A program made the position numbers and the translations under genes. DNA of 64,000 bases from positions 124,001 through 188,000 of the forward strand of contig NZ_JADR01000009.1 of the NCBI RefSeq assembly GCF_000518485.1, written 5' to 3'. The stretch comes from Olleya marilimosa CAM030. Lineage in GTDB: Bacteria > Bacteroidota > Bacteroidia > Flavobacteriales > Flavobacteriaceae. Every line of letters starts with the position of its first letter. Within the stretch, counting starts at the first letter, position 1. Shown here piece by piece: positions 27,210 to 35,345 of the stretch. The notes beneath the pieces are model-generated. The model made no database searches, was not told the origin of the DNA, and worked only from the letters and a program-made list of their open reading frames with translations.

Positions 27210-27217
27210 TATCTTTG
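27210..27217 (+). promoter_or_regulatory. Putative -7 box for the 219-aa lipoprotein gene
   Basis: TATCTTTG fits TAnnTTTG and ends 15 bases before the ATG at 27233. The in-frame TTG at 27215 is inside this box and is rejected as start. Confidence 0.55.
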
Positions 27218-27232
27218 CACAAAAAATTTATC

Positions 27233-27892
27233 ATGAAAAAAGTACTTTTAATACTAATTACACTAGTTAGTTTTTCTTGTAAAAAAGAAGTAAAAACTAC
27301 CAAAAAACAATTAACTACTGCCCAAAAAATAGCTAATGCAAACGGAATTTCAAACTGGAAAAAAGTATCGCAAATTGATTTTACTTTCAATGTAGATAAA
27401 GACAGTACGCATTTTGAACGCTCATGGTCATGGCAACCAAAGACTAATCAAGTCACTTTAATTGCTAACAACGACACGTTAACTTATAACAGAAACAAAA
27501 TGGATAGCACAGCAATAATGGCTGATCGTGGTTTTATAAATGATAAATACTGGTTGCTGGCACCTTTTCAAATACTTTGGGATAAAGGCACTACAATAAC
27601 AGATACAATCGCAGAAATTGCTCCTATTAGCCAGACTAAACTTAACAAACTGACTTTAACCTATAGTAATGATGGTGGTTACACACCTGGTGATGCTTAC
27701 GATTTTTACTACGATAAAAACTACATTATTAAAGAATGGATTTTTAGAAAAAGTAACGCGACAGAACCATCGATGATAACATCTTTTGAAAATTACCAAG
27801 ATTACAATGGTATTAAAATCGCTAAAGACCATAAAAAATTAGAGGATACTTGGAACTTAAATTTTACTAACATTGCAATAAAAATGGAGTAA
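27233..27892 (+). CDS. Predicted lipoprotein of unknown function
   Basis: About 219 aa with a lipoprotein signal peptide (MKKVLLILITLVSFSC, lipid Cys16). The mature part looks like a beta-rich periplasmic domain: SQIDFTFNVDKDSTHFERSWSWQP, NNDTLTYNRNKMDS, then KYWLLAPFQILWDKGTTI and ITSFENYQDYNGIKIAKDHK. This resembles outer-membrane-lipoprotein-sorting-like (LolA/LolB-type beta) families with a substrate-fitting calculation motif at the end, but I cannot assign it firmly. Single gene with its own promoter and a perfect terminator downstream. Confidence 0.75.
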   Translation: MKKVLLILITLVSFSCKKEVKTTKKQLTTAQKIANANGISNWKKVSQIDFTFNVDKDSTHFERSWSWQPKTNQVTLIANNDTLTYNRNKMDSTAIMADRGFINDKYWLLAPFQILWDKGTTITDTIAEIAPISQTKLNKLTLTYSNDGGYTPGDAYDFYYDKNYIIKEWIFRKSNATEPSMITSFENYQDYNGIKIAKDHKKLEDTWNLNFTNIAIKME

Positions 27893-27959
27893 TAAAAATC
27901 CAAATCTAATGTTGAAACGTATATAAATTAATTCCGCTTTACGCGTCAACATATATCTC

Positions 27960-27998
27960 AAAGGGTTTCATAATTTAAATTTATGAAACCCTTTTTTT
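27960..27998 (+). terminator. Intrinsic terminator
   Basis: AAAGGGTTTCATAA and TTATGAAACCCTTT pair almost without interruption around an AT-rich loop and are followed by a T tract. It separates the lipoprotein gene from kynU. Confidence 0.9.
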
Positions 27999-28036
27999 GT
28001 CTTGGACAACCACTTCCTTTCTAAACTAATTATTCT

Positions 28037-28044
28037 TATTTTTG
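28037..28044 (+). promoter_or_regulatory. Putative -7 box of the kynurenine operon
   Basis: TATTTTTG fits TAnnTTTG and lies 25 bases before the kynU TTG start. A -33 TTG at the right distance is not evident, so additional activation is possible. Confidence 0.5.
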
Positions 28045-28069
28045 TAGGACACCTAAAAAACAAACCATT

Positions 28070-29335
28070 TTGACCAACTATAAATTAGGTTTAGATTTTG
28101 CTAAACAATTAGATGACCAAGACCAATTGTCTGACTTTCGTCAACAATTCCACATTCCAAAAGATAAAAACGGAAAGGATTTAATTTATTTCTGCGGAAA
28201 TTCATTAGGTCTTCAACCTAAAATCACAAAAACATATATAGATCAAGAGCTTCAAGATTGGGCTAATTTAGGAGTTGAAGGTCATACCGAAGGTAAAAAC
28301 CCTTGGCTACATTACCACGAGTTTTTAACAGACACTATGGCTAATATCGTTGGTGCAAAGCCAATTGAAGTGGTAGTAATGAATTCTTTAACTGCTAACC
28401 TTCATTTTATGATGGTTAGTTTTTATCAACCTACACCTAAACGTTATAAAATTTTAATAGAGGCTGATGCCTTCCCTAGTGATAAATACGCAGTTGAGTC
28501 ACAATTACGTCATCATGGTTATGATGACAAAGACGGTTTAATACTATGGAAAGCTAGAAAGGGAGAAGAATTAGCTAATTATGACGATTTAGAAGCCATT
28601 TTAAAAGAACATGGTGAGGAAATAGCGTTAGTCATGATAGGTGGTGTAAACTACTATACAGGACAGTTTTTTGATTTAAAACGAATTACCGATTTAGGTC
28701 ACAAACATGGCTGTGTTGTTGGTTTTGATTGTGCTCATGGAGCAGGAAACGTACAATTAAATTTGCATGATTCTGGTGCAGACTTTGCGGTTTGGTGCAC
28801 ATACAAATATCTAAATTCTGGACCAGGAAGTTTATCTGGTGCGTTTGTGCACGAGCGTCATGCTAACAGTAAAGACTTAAATAGATTTACAGGATGGTGG
28901 AGTCATAACAAAAAGACACGATTTAGAATGCGTGACGAATTTGATCAACTTCCAGGTGCAGAAGGTTGGCAACTTTCTAATCCTCCAATACTATCTATGG
29001 CTGCAATCAGAGCCTCTTTAGATGTAATCAAAGAGGCTGGTTTTGATAAACTTTGTGAAAAATCTAAAGTATTAACTGGTTATTTTGAGTTTTTAATTAA
29101 CCAATTAAACAATAAGGACATTAAAATAATTACACCTAGTGATCCAAACCAAAGAGGTTGCCAGCTATCTATACAAGTTAAAAACGCAGATAAATCTTTG
29201 TATGACAAATTAACTAATGCAGGAGTTATAACAGACTGGAGAGAGCCTGATGTTATTAGATGTGCTCCTATACCACTATACAACAGTTTTCAGGACGTTT
29301 ACAATATGGTAGAGCGTTTAAAACAATTATTATAA
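28070..29335 (+). CDS. kynU: Kynureninase
   Basis: A 421-aa PLP enzyme cleaving kynurenine or 3-hydroxykynurenine to anthranilate or 3-hydroxyanthranilate plus alanine. Motifs: IYFCGNSLGLQPK near the N-terminus, FDCAHGAGNVQLNLH with the PLP-nitrogen Asp, WCTYKYLNSGPGSLSG with PLP Lys246, and TGWWSHNKKTRF. The start is TTG at 28070; no in-frame ATG occurs before the conserved FCGNSLG block, and the -7 box is just upstream. It opens the catabolic run and, with kmo present, its main substrate is likely 3-hydroxykynurenine. Confidence 0.95.
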   Translation: MTNYKLGLDFAKQLDDQDQLSDFRQQFHIPKDKNGKDLIYFCGNSLGLQPKITKTYIDQELQDWANLGVEGHTEGKNPWLHYHEFLTDTMANIVGAKPIEVVVMNSLTANLHFMMVSFYQPTPKRYKILIEADAFPSDKYAVESQLRHHGYDDKDGLILWKARKGEELANYDDLEAILKEHGEEIALVMIGGVNYYTGQFFDLKRITDLGHKHGCVVGFDCAHGAGNVQLNLHDSGADFAVWCTYKYLNSGPGSLSGAFVHERHANSKDLNRFTGWWSHNKKTRFRMRDEFDQLPGAEGWQLSNPPILSMAAIRASLDVIKEAGFDKLCEKSKVLTGYFEFLINQLNNKDIKIITPSDPNQRGCQLSIQVKNADKSLYDKLTNAGVITDWREPDVIRCAPIPLYNSFQDVYNMVERLKQLL

Positions 29336-29342
29336 TTATATT

Positions 29343-29687
29343 TTGAATGCCTTTTATAAAATTATTAAGGAAGAAACAATACTACTAAAACTCAAGAAAA
29401 AAAGTGATATTGGGTTTTGGCACTATCATATACTTGGTTTACTAAGTTTTTTCACCAATAATCAATTGGATTATTTATTTATAACCAATAAAAGGATATT
29501 AATATTAATTAAAGATAACATAGTAACTAACATAGCATATACTGGTTTTGAAAAGTTAAAATTTAATAGCATTAACAACACTTTAAGTTTTATTGACACA
29601 AATAACCAACAACAGCAATTATCTTTAAATAAGTTAAGATTAACTTACGAAGAGATACAACAAATAAAGAAAAAACTACATGCCTAA
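29343..29687 (+). CDS. Small PH-like domain protein of unknown function inside the kynurenine operon
   Basis: A 114-aa basic protein with no signal peptide. The pattern KEETILLKLKKKSD... YLFITNKRILILIKDNIV... GFEKLKFNSINNTLSFIDTNNQQ resembles bacterial PH-like (YdbT/YokE-type) domains, where an FITNKRI strand is characteristic. A hydrophobic HILGLLSFFTN stretch precedes it. The start is TTG at 29343, the only start that covers the conserved part. It begins 7 bases after kynU and overlaps kmo by 8 bases, so expression is coupled to the pathway. No enzymatic role is evident. Confidence 0.7.
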   Translation: MNAFYKIIKEETILLKLKKKSDIGFWHYHILGLLSFFTNNQLDYLFITNKRILILIKDNIVTNIAYTGFEKLKFNSINNTLSFIDTNNQQQQLSLNKLRLTYEEIQQIKKKLHA

Positions 29688-31077
29688 TAAACAAAACATA
29701 TTAATCATTGGTGCAGGACTTTGCGGAAGCCTACTAGCACTAAGACTTGGACAAAGAGGCTATAATGTTAACGTGTACGAGATGCGTCCAGACTTACGCA
29801 AAACAGACATATCTGCAGGTCGTTCCATTAATTTAGCATTCTCAGACAGAGGCAACAAGGCAATGAAACTAGTTGGTATTGAAAAACAAGTAGAAGCGCT
29901 TTGTATTCCTATGAATGGTCGTATGATACATGACAAAGAAGGCAATACCTTTTTATCAAATTATAGTGGTCGTGATCATGAGTATATAAACTCAATATCA
30001 AGAGGTGGCTTAAATGCTTTACTTTTAGATGAAGCCGAAAAACATAAAAATGTTACTATTCATTTTAATAAAAAATGTAAATCTGTAGATTTTGAAAATA
30101 CGACTGCTCTTTTTGAAGATTATATTACAAAAGATAAATTTATTGAAGATGCAGATTGCATAATAGCAACAGATGGAGCTGGATCTGCCTTGCGTAAAAG
30201 TTATTATTTAGAACGTAAATTTTTATTTAGCTTTTCTCAAAATTATTTAACACATGGTTATAAGGAGTTAAGCATTTTACCAACAAAAACAGGAGATTAC
30301 AAAACTTATAAAAACGCATTACATATTTGGCCTAGAGGCGACTTTATGGTAATAGCACTTCCAAATTTAGATGGTAGTTTTACCGTAACACTATTTTTAA
30401 GTTATGACCAAGGTGAATATAATTTTAATAACTTAACCACTCCTGAGATTGTAACAGAATTTTTTCAGAAAGAATTTCCGGATGCTTTAGCCTTGATGCC
30501 AAATCTAGTAGAAGACTTTTTTGAAAATCCAACAGCACCTTTAGGTACAGTAAAATGTTCTCCTTGGCACTATAAAGGTAACACCTTGTTAATGGGAGAT
30601 TCAGCACACGCAATAGTCCCTTTTTATGGTCAAGGTATGAATGCTTCTTTTGAAGATGTTGTCGAGTTTGATGCTGTATTGGATAAGTTTGAAGGTAATT
30701 GGGATACTGTTTTTTCAGAATACGAAAAAACTAGAAAAAAAGACACAGACGCTATTGCAGATTTAGCAATAGATAATTTTCATGAAATGAAAGACCACGT
30801 TGGTCAAGCTATATTTCAAGAAAAACGAAAAATTGAACAAGCATTAGAAAAAGAATTCCCTAATGAGTATTCATCAAAATACAGCTTAGTCACTTTTAAT
30901 GAACACATTGGCTATCGCGAAGCAATGTTAAGAGGAAGAGCTCAAGATAAAGCAATTTTAAATATGTTAGCTGATAAAATAATTACAGTTGATAGTGATT
31001 TAAAAGTCATTTTAGATAAAGTAAAAAAAGAAACTGAAGCTATTTTGGAAGATGACAAAATTGCTGGACTGAAATAA
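29680..31077 (+). CDS. kmo: Kynurenine 3-monooxygenase
   Basis: A 465-aa FAD-dependent aromatic hydroxylase converting kynurenine to 3-hydroxykynurenine with NADPH and O2. The N-terminal FAD motif is ILIIGAGLCGSLLALRLGQRG with YEMRPDLRK after it; RSINLAFSDRG and the GMNASFEDV/GDSAHAIVPFYGQG motif (second FAD contact) are all typical of KMO. The C-terminal region is hydrophilic in this bacterial form. It overlaps the preceding PH-like gene by 8 bases. Confidence 0.96.
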   Translation: MPNKQNILIIGAGLCGSLLALRLGQRGYNVNVYEMRPDLRKTDISAGRSINLAFSDRGNKAMKLVGIEKQVEALCIPMNGRMIHDKEGNTFLSNYSGRDHEYINSISRGGLNALLLDEAEKHKNVTIHFNKKCKSVDFENTTALFEDYITKDKFIEDADCIIATDGAGSALRKSYYLERKFLFSFSQNYLTHGYKELSILPTKTGDYKTYKNALHIWPRGDFMVIALPNLDGSFTVTLFLSYDQGEYNFNNLTTPEIVTEFFQKEFPDALALMPNLVEDFFENPTAPLGTVKCSPWHYKGNTLLMGDSAHAIVPFYGQGMNASFEDVVEFDAVLDKFEGNWDTVFSEYEKTRKKDTDAIADLAIDNFHEMKDHVGQAIFQEKRKIEQALEKEFPNEYSSKYSLVTFNEHIGYREAMLRGRAQDKAILNMLADKIITVDSDLKVILDKVKKETEAILEDDKIAGLK

Positions 31078-31122
31078 TTGATAAGCAGCAATCAGTCAGT
31101 AATAAAAAGAAAGAATAATGAA

Positions 31123-31143
31123 ATCCTGAAACAAATTCAGGAT
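31123..31143. repeat. Short palindromic intergenic repeat (ATCCTGAA type)
   Basis: ATCCTGAA-ACAAA-TTCAGGAT forms a perfect 8-bp hairpin in the kmo-aminomuconate deaminase gap, followed by GACG. From memory, near-identical CCTGAA...TTCAGGATGACG units are dispersed in many flavobacterial genomes; this was not searched here. Confidence 0.65.
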
Positions 31144-31163
31144 GACGCAAAAATATAAAATCA

Positions 31164-31571
31164 ATGAACGAAGGAACTAAAGTAACACCAAGAGGAGCCT
31201 ATCCACACGTAAAACAAGTTGGCGATTTCATTTTTGTTTCAGGAACCAGTTCTCGTAGAGCAGATAATAGTATTGCTGGAGTTGATATTATTGACGAAAT
31301 GGGAACTAAAAAACTAAACGCCTACACACAAACGCAAGAAGTTTTAAAAAACATAGATACTAATCTTAAAAAGGTTGGCGCCAGTTTAAAAGACGTTGTA
31401 GATGTTACTTCTTTTTTAGTAAATATGAATGATTTTGCAGATTATAATAAAGCTTACGCTGAGTTTTTTGATAAAGAAACTGGACCAACCAGAACCACTG
31501 TTGCTGTGCACCAATTACCACATCCCGATTTGGTTGTTGAAATTAAAGTAATGGCTTATAAAAAACAGTAA
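31164..31571 (+). CDS. RidA-family 2-aminomuconate deaminase
   Basis: A 135-aa RidA/YjgF-fold protein. Characteristic elements are [61 protein letters not shown] and the conserved Arg in [14 protein letters not shown]. General RidA proteins hydrolyse reactive enamines; the insert [12 protein letters not shown] and the position beside aminomuconate-semialdehyde dehydrogenase indicate the 2-aminomuconate deaminase branch, which yields 4-oxalocrotonate and ammonia. The stop abuts the next gene's ATG with no gap. Confidence 0.88.
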   Translation: MNEGTKVTPRGAYPHVKQVGDFIFVSGTSSRRADNSIAGVDIIDEMGTKKLNAYTQTQEVLKNIDTNLKKVGASLKDVVDVTSFLVNMNDFADYNKAYAEFFDKETGPTRTTVAVHQLPHPDLVVEIKVMAYKKQ

Positions 31572-33008
31572 ATGAACATTCAAAACTACATAAACGGAAA
31601 TTTCCACAATCCAATTCAAAACCAATGGATAGATAACTACAATCCAAGTAATGGAGAAGTTTACGGACAAATACCAAACTCGTCAAAAGAAGATGTAGAA
31701 AACGCCTATCAAAGTGCCAAAACTGCTTTTACTAGTTGGTCACAAACGAGTATAGAAGAACGTAGTAGAATATTAATAAAAATTTCAGAGTTACTAGAAG
31801 CTAACTTACAACGCTTTGCTGAAGCAGAAAGCAAAGACAACGGAAAACCGATTAGCTTAGCAAAAGCTGTAGATATACCAAGAGCTGCAAGTAACTTTCG
31901 TTTTTTCGGAAATGCCATAACACAGTTTGCTAGTGAAAGTCACGAAAGCATTGGGCAAGCCATAAATTACACCTTACGCCAACCCATTGGTGTTGTAGGT
32001 TGTATTTCCCCTTGGAACCTTCCACTCTATTTATTTACTTGGAAGATTGCTCCAGCAATTGCAGCAGGAAACTGCGTCGTTGCTAAACCAAGCGAAGTCA
32101 CACCAATTACAGCTTATTTATTAGGCGAAATTTGTAACGAAGCAGGTTTACCTAAAGGCGTTTTAAATATTGTACATGGCTTAGGAGGTTCAACTGGACA
32201 AGCCATTATAGAACATGAAGACATAAAAGCCATCAGTTTTACAGGAGGAACAGCAACTGGAGCACATATTGCAAAAGTAGCAGCTCCAATGTTTAAAAAA
32301 CTATCGTTAGAGTTAGGCGGAAAAAACCCAAATATCATTTTTGAAGATTGCGATTATGATGATATGCTAGACACAACAGTGCGTTCATCTTTTGCCAATC
32401 AAGGTCAGATTTGTCTATGTGGAAGCAGAATCTTTGTAGAAGCATCTATCTATGAAAAATTCAAGAAAGATTTTGTTGCAAAAGTGAAGGCCTTAAAAGT
32501 TGGACATCCATCAGAAGCCTCAACAAATATTGGAGCATTAGTATCCAAACCACATTTAGAAAAAGTAAAAGAATATATAAATATCGCTAAAGCGGAAAAC
32601 GGAACAATCCTTTGTGGAGGAAATGAAGTAACTGTAAAAGGTTATGAAAATGGTTACTATTTAGAACCAACAGTTATTGAAGTTCCAAACGATGAATGCA
32701 GAGTAAATCAAGAAGAAATTTTTGGACCTGTAGTTACTATTATGCCTTTTAATACGGAAGACGAAGTATTACTAATGGCAAACAAAGTAAAGTATGGTTT
32801 GTCTGCAACATTGTGGACCAACAACTTAAAACGTACCATGCGAATGAGCAACCAACTACAAGCTGGAATAGTTTGGGTTAACACTTGGATGATGCGCGAT
32901 TTACGTACACCTTTTGGTGGTGTAAAAGCCTCAGGAGTTGGTCGTGAAGGTGGCTTTGAAGCGTTACGCTTTTTTACTGAAGCTAAAAATGTTTGTATTA
33001 AATACTAG
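31572..33008 (+). CDS. 2-aminomuconate-6-semialdehyde dehydrogenase (ALDH superfamily)
   Basis: A 478-aa NAD-dependent aldehyde dehydrogenase. Motifs: CISPWNLPLYLFTWKIAPAI with the catalytic Asn, SFTGGTATG at the NAD site, LSLELGGKNPNIIF with the general-base Glu, FANQGQICLCGSRIF with nucleophile Cys281, and EIFGPVVTIMPF. Sequence alone fits the hydroxymuconic/aminomuconic semialdehyde dehydrogenase subgroup, and the neighbours (deaminase upstream, HAO and ACMSD downstream) make the aminomuconate substrate the best call. It starts immediately after the deaminase stop. Confidence 0.9.
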   Translation: MNIQNYINGNFHNPIQNQWIDNYNPSNGEVYGQIPNSSKEDVENAYQSAKTAFTSWSQTSIEERSRILIKISELLEANLQRFAEAESKDNGKPISLAKAVDIPRAASNFRFFGNAITQFASESHESIGQAINYTLRQPIGVVGCISPWNLPLYLFTWKIAPAIAAGNCVVAKPSEVTPITAYLLGEICNEAGLPKGVLNIVHGLGGSTGQAIIEHEDIKAISFTGGTATGAHIAKVAAPMFKKLSLELGGKNPNIIFEDCDYDDMLDTTVRSSFANQGQICLCGSRIFVEASIYEKFKKDFVAKVKALKVGHPSEASTNIGALVSKPHLEKVKEYINIAKAENGTILCGGNEVTVKGYENGYYLEPTVIEVPNDECRVNQEEIFGPVVTIMPFNTEDEVLLMANKVKYGLSATLWTNNLKRTMRMSNQLQAGIVWVNTWMMRDLRTPFGGVKASGVGREGGFEALRFFTEAKNVCIKY

Positions 33009-33060
33009 TAATGAGTGAGGTCGCGACAGAGTCTATCTTAGGCCTAAACCACAGGCTAGA

Positions 33061-33123
33061 CCAGACATAAAATTAAAATATAAATTAAAACGAAATGTCT
33101 CCTCGAGCGCAGTCGAGAGGTTT
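33061..33123. repeat. Flavobacterial intergenic repeat, copy 1 (left of GIY-YIG gene)
   Basis: A 63-base unit beginning CCAGACATAAAAT and ending CTCGAGCGCAGTCGAGAGG-TTT. It is about 80 percent alike to the unit at 33466-33530. The end carries the imperfect palindrome CTCGAGCGCAGTCGAG. It lies directly before the GIY-YIG ATG. Confidence 0.8.
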
Positions 33124-33126
33124 ATT

Positions 33127-33447
33127 ATGAAAACTTATTTTGTTTATATATTACAATGTTTAGATAACTTAACCTATACAGGAGTTACAAATAACATTTC
33201 CAGAAGATTTGAAGAGCACCAAAATGGATTAAACAAAAATTGTTTTACTTTTAAAAGAAGACCATTAAAGTTAATTTTTCATCAAGAATTTAACGATATT
33301 GAACAAGCAATATTTTTTGAAAAGAAAATAAAAAAGTGGAGTTCAAAAAAGAAATATGCATTAGCTAATGGTGAATTTGATTTATTACAAATTTTATCTG
33401 AATGTAGAAATGCTAGTCATGCTAAATATAATACAGAAAGTGATTAA
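33127..33447 (+). CDS. GIY-YIG domain nuclease-like protein flanked by repeats
   Basis: A 106-aa single-domain GIY-YIG protein (UPF0213/YhbQ-like). The motif reads FVYILQCLDNLTYTGVTNNISRRFEEHQNG: the first Tyr block is YIL, the second YTG, with the catalytic Arg in ISRRFEEH and a metal-binding Glu in AIFFEKKIKKWS. Small stand-alone GIY-YIG proteins of this kind are numerous in Flavobacteriia. It interrupts the aminomuconate/HAO gene run, does not fit the pathway, and is bracketed by two copies of one 63-65-base repeat, with its stop adjoining the right-hand repeat. That suggests a small inserted unit. Confidence 0.88.
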   Translation: MKTYFVYILQCLDNLTYTGVTNNISRRFEEHQNGLNKNCFTFKRRPLKLIFHQEFNDIEQAIFFEKKIKKWSSKKKYALANGEFDLLQILSECRNASHAKYNTESD

Positions 33448-33530
33448 GGTCTCTACTGCGCTCGACCAGACATAAAACACAAAATATAAACTGAAACAAG
33501 ATTGTCTCCTCGAGCGCAGTCGAGAGGTTT
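33448..33530. repeat. Flavobacterial intergenic repeat, copy 2 (right of GIY-YIG gene), with inverted arm
   Basis: The unit at 33466-33530 matches copy 1 (CCAGACATAAAA... CTCGAGCGCAGTCGAGAGG-TTT). It is preceded by TCTACTGCGCTCGACC at 33451-33466, an inverted match to its own palindrome, so the 83 bases could fold into a long hairpin. Confidence 0.8.
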
Positions 33531-33562
33531 CTAAATAAAAAATAATTATCAATTGAGAGCAA

Positions 33563-33587
33563 TGTCTCGACTGAACTCGATCAGACT
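33563..33587. repeat. Partial third copy of the TCTCGACTG...CTCGA repeat
   Basis: TGTCTCGACTGAACTCGATCAGAC is a diverged, inverted-orientation relative of the repeats at 33061 and 33466. It ends 7 bases before the SDR start codon. Confidence 0.6.
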
Positions 33588-33593
33588 AAGATT

Positions 33594-34376
33594 ATGGATT
33601 TACAACTAAACAATAAATACGCATTAGTGTGCGGAAGCACAGCAGGAATAGGAAGAGCAACAGCAATAGCTTTAGCAGAAGAAGGTGTACAAGTAACCCT
33701 TATTGCTAGAAATGAAGACAAGCTAAAAGCAACATTAACAGAGTTACCTCAGCATAGAAACCACGATTACATTGTTGCCGATTTTTCTAACCCGAAAGCG
33801 TTAAAAGAAAAGGTAGAAGCTTACGTAAAAGAGAATCATGGGTTTCATGTATTAGTAAATAATACAGGAGGACCAAAAGGAGGACCAGTATTTTCGGCAG
33901 CTATTGATGAATTTGAAGCTGCTTTTACTCAGCATTTAAAATGTAATCACGTGTTAGCACAAGCAGTGGTTCCGTTTATGAAAAATGAAGGCTTTGGTCG
34001 CATTATAAATGTAATTTCTACATCAGTAAAACAACCTTTAGATGGTCTTGGTGTGAGTAATACCATTCGTGGTGCTGTTGCCAATTGGAGTAAAACCTTG
34101 GCAAACGAACTTGGCCAATTTGGTATTACTGTAAACAATGTTTTACCAGGAGCTACAGGAACAGATCGTTTGGCTGAAATTATTAAAAATAAATCGGTTA
34201 AATCTGGAAACACCGAAGAAGAATCTGCAAATGCTATGAAAAGCGCTGTGCCTGCAAAACGTTTTGCAAAGCCAGAAGAATTGGCTGATGCCATTACCTT
34301 TTTAGCAAGCGAACGTGCGAGTTACATTAACGGAATTAATCTTCCTGTAGATGGAGGAAGAACAAAGAGTTTATAA
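33594..34376 (+). CDS. SDR-fold oxidoreductase-like protein lacking the canonical catalytic Tyr/Lys
   Basis: A 260-aa Rossmann protein with the NAD-binding turn VCGSTAGIGRATAIALAEEG and NNTGGPKGGPVF in place of NNAG. The catalytic Ser region is present (NVISTSVKQPLDGLGVSNTIRGAV), but the usual YxxxK is replaced by SNTIR. This matches the known FabG-like (BKR-like) SDR subgroup with an imperfect NAD motif and catalytic tetrad. Located between the dehydrogenase and HAO genes, it may serve the aminomuconate pathway, but no step clearly requires it. Catalysis by another residue set, or a non-enzymatic role, is possible. Confidence 0.82.
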   Translation: MDLQLNNKYALVCGSTAGIGRATAIALAEEGVQVTLIARNEDKLKATLTELPQHRNHDYIVADFSNPKALKEKVEAYVKENHGFHVLVNNTGGPKGGPVFSAAIDEFEAAFTQHLKCNHVLAQAVVPFMKNEGFGRIINVISTSVKQPLDGLGVSNTIRGAVANWSKTLANELGQFGITVNNVLPGATGTDRLAEIIKNKSVKSGNTEEESANAMKSAVPAKRFAKPEELADAITFLASERASYINGINLPVDGGRTKSL

Positions 34377-34503
34377 TTCTTTATTTCGTTTTTTATCACT
34401 AATTTTATTGAATTGATGAATCTGCGTTAAGGATTACTCACAGATTAATATTTTAAAATATTGATTTCGTGAACCTAAAGGTTTGAAAGGTTTGTTTGAG
34501 CTC

Positions 34504-34555
34504 CTCGCAGAGAGCGAGCCTTGAAAGCCTGACCCTTTTTAGGGTAACGCCCAAA
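34504..34555. repeat. Intergenic hairpin repeat (CTCGC...GCGAG and ACCCT...AGGGT)
   Basis: Two adjacent hairpins, CTCGC-AGAGA-GCGAG and ACCCT-TTTT-AGGGT, are followed by AACGCCC just before HAO. The second part, GACCCTT..GGTAACGCCC, also ends the larger element at 42565-42654, so the two are probably related repeat copies. Confidence 0.6.
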
Positions 34556-34565
34556 ATATTATACC

Positions 34566-35102
34566 ATGAGTAAATTATATCCACCTGTAAATTTTAAAGC
34601 TTGGATTGAAGAAAATAGACATCTTTTAAAACCACCTGTTGGCAATAAAGTAGTGTGGAAAGATGGTGATTTTATTGTTATGGTTGTTGGTGGACCAAAT
34701 AATAGAAAGGACTACCATTACAACGAAACACCTGAATTTTTCCATCAAATTGAAGGAGATATTGTCTTAAAAGTAATAGAAGACGGTGTCCCAAAAGATA
34801 TACATATTAAGGAAGGAGAAATATTTTTATTACCTCCAAAAGTACCACATTCGCCACAACGTGGTGCAAATACTGTTGGCTTAGTGATTGAATATCCAAG
34901 AGAAAAAGGTGTACAAGATGCTTTACTTTGGTTCTGTGAAAATTGTACAACAAAACTTTACGAAGAAGATTTTACAGTCAAAAATATTGAAACTGATATG
35001 CCTAAAATATTTGATAAATATTATGGCGATAAAGACAAACGCACTTGCCCTAATTGTGGTGAAATTATGGAACCACCAAAAAAGGTTAAGTTAGAAGACT
35101 AG
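34566..35102 (+). CDS. nbaC: 3-hydroxyanthranilate 3,4-dioxygenase
   Basis: A 178-aa cupin dioxygenase that opens the ring of 3-hydroxyanthranilate to 2-amino-3-carboxymuconate-6-semialdehyde. Iron ligands His51, Glu57 and His95 sit at the exact positions known from the Cupriavidus enzyme, with substrate-binding Arg47 and Arg99. The C-terminal rubredoxin-like iron site has Cys124, Cys127, Cys161 and Cys164, typical of bacterial forms. Length is normal. The product is unstable and cyclises to quinolinate unless taken by the decarboxylase encoded next. Confidence 0.97.
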   Translation: MSKLYPPVNFKAWIEENRHLLKPPVGNKVVWKDGDFIVMVVGGPNNRKDYHYNETPEFFHQIEGDIVLKVIEDGVPKDIHIKEGEIFLLPPKVPHSPQRGANTVGLVIEYPREKGVQDALLWFCENCTTKLYEEDFTVKNIETDMPKIFDKYYGDKDKRTCPNCGEIMEPPKKVKLED

Positions 35103-35159
35103 TTAGCAAAAGCAACAAAGTTGGGATTAAAAATAACATTAGCTTAATTGAAAGTCCCA

Positions 35160-35345
35160 AATCAATTTGTAAAATTGAATGCCAAGGCGAAGAATAGATA
35201 AAGAAAAGCTTCGAGAGCAGGAGAACTTTGTTCGACGCGAAGTTTTCGTATCGGTTTTCAGTTTAAAACTGAAAAATTCCTTGGCTTGGATGTCTTTTTT
35301 TGGTTCGTTTTTTGGACAAGCAAAAAATGAATAGAGAAACAATAT
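35160..35345. repeat. Long structured intergenic repeat element between HAO and the decarboxylase gene
   Basis: The 310-base gap after HAO holds no credible gene. Hairpin-forming parts include GTTTTCAGTTT-AAAACTGAAAA (about 35253-35275) and an A/T-flanked stretch GTCTTTTTTTGGTTCG...GGACAAGC. I recall similar blocks with CCAAGGCGAAGAAT at one end and GGACAAGCAAAAAATGAATA at the other from other flavobacterial genomes, where they recur between genes; this is memory, not a search. Confidence 0.6.

Noticed and set aside
27215-27232. TTG start for the 27233 lipoprotein
   Set aside because: It is within TATCTTTG; the lipoprotein signal begins at the ATG.
33061-33530. CRISPR-like direct repeats
   Set aside because: Only two diverged full copies flank a gene; there is no regular spacer ladder and no cas gene.
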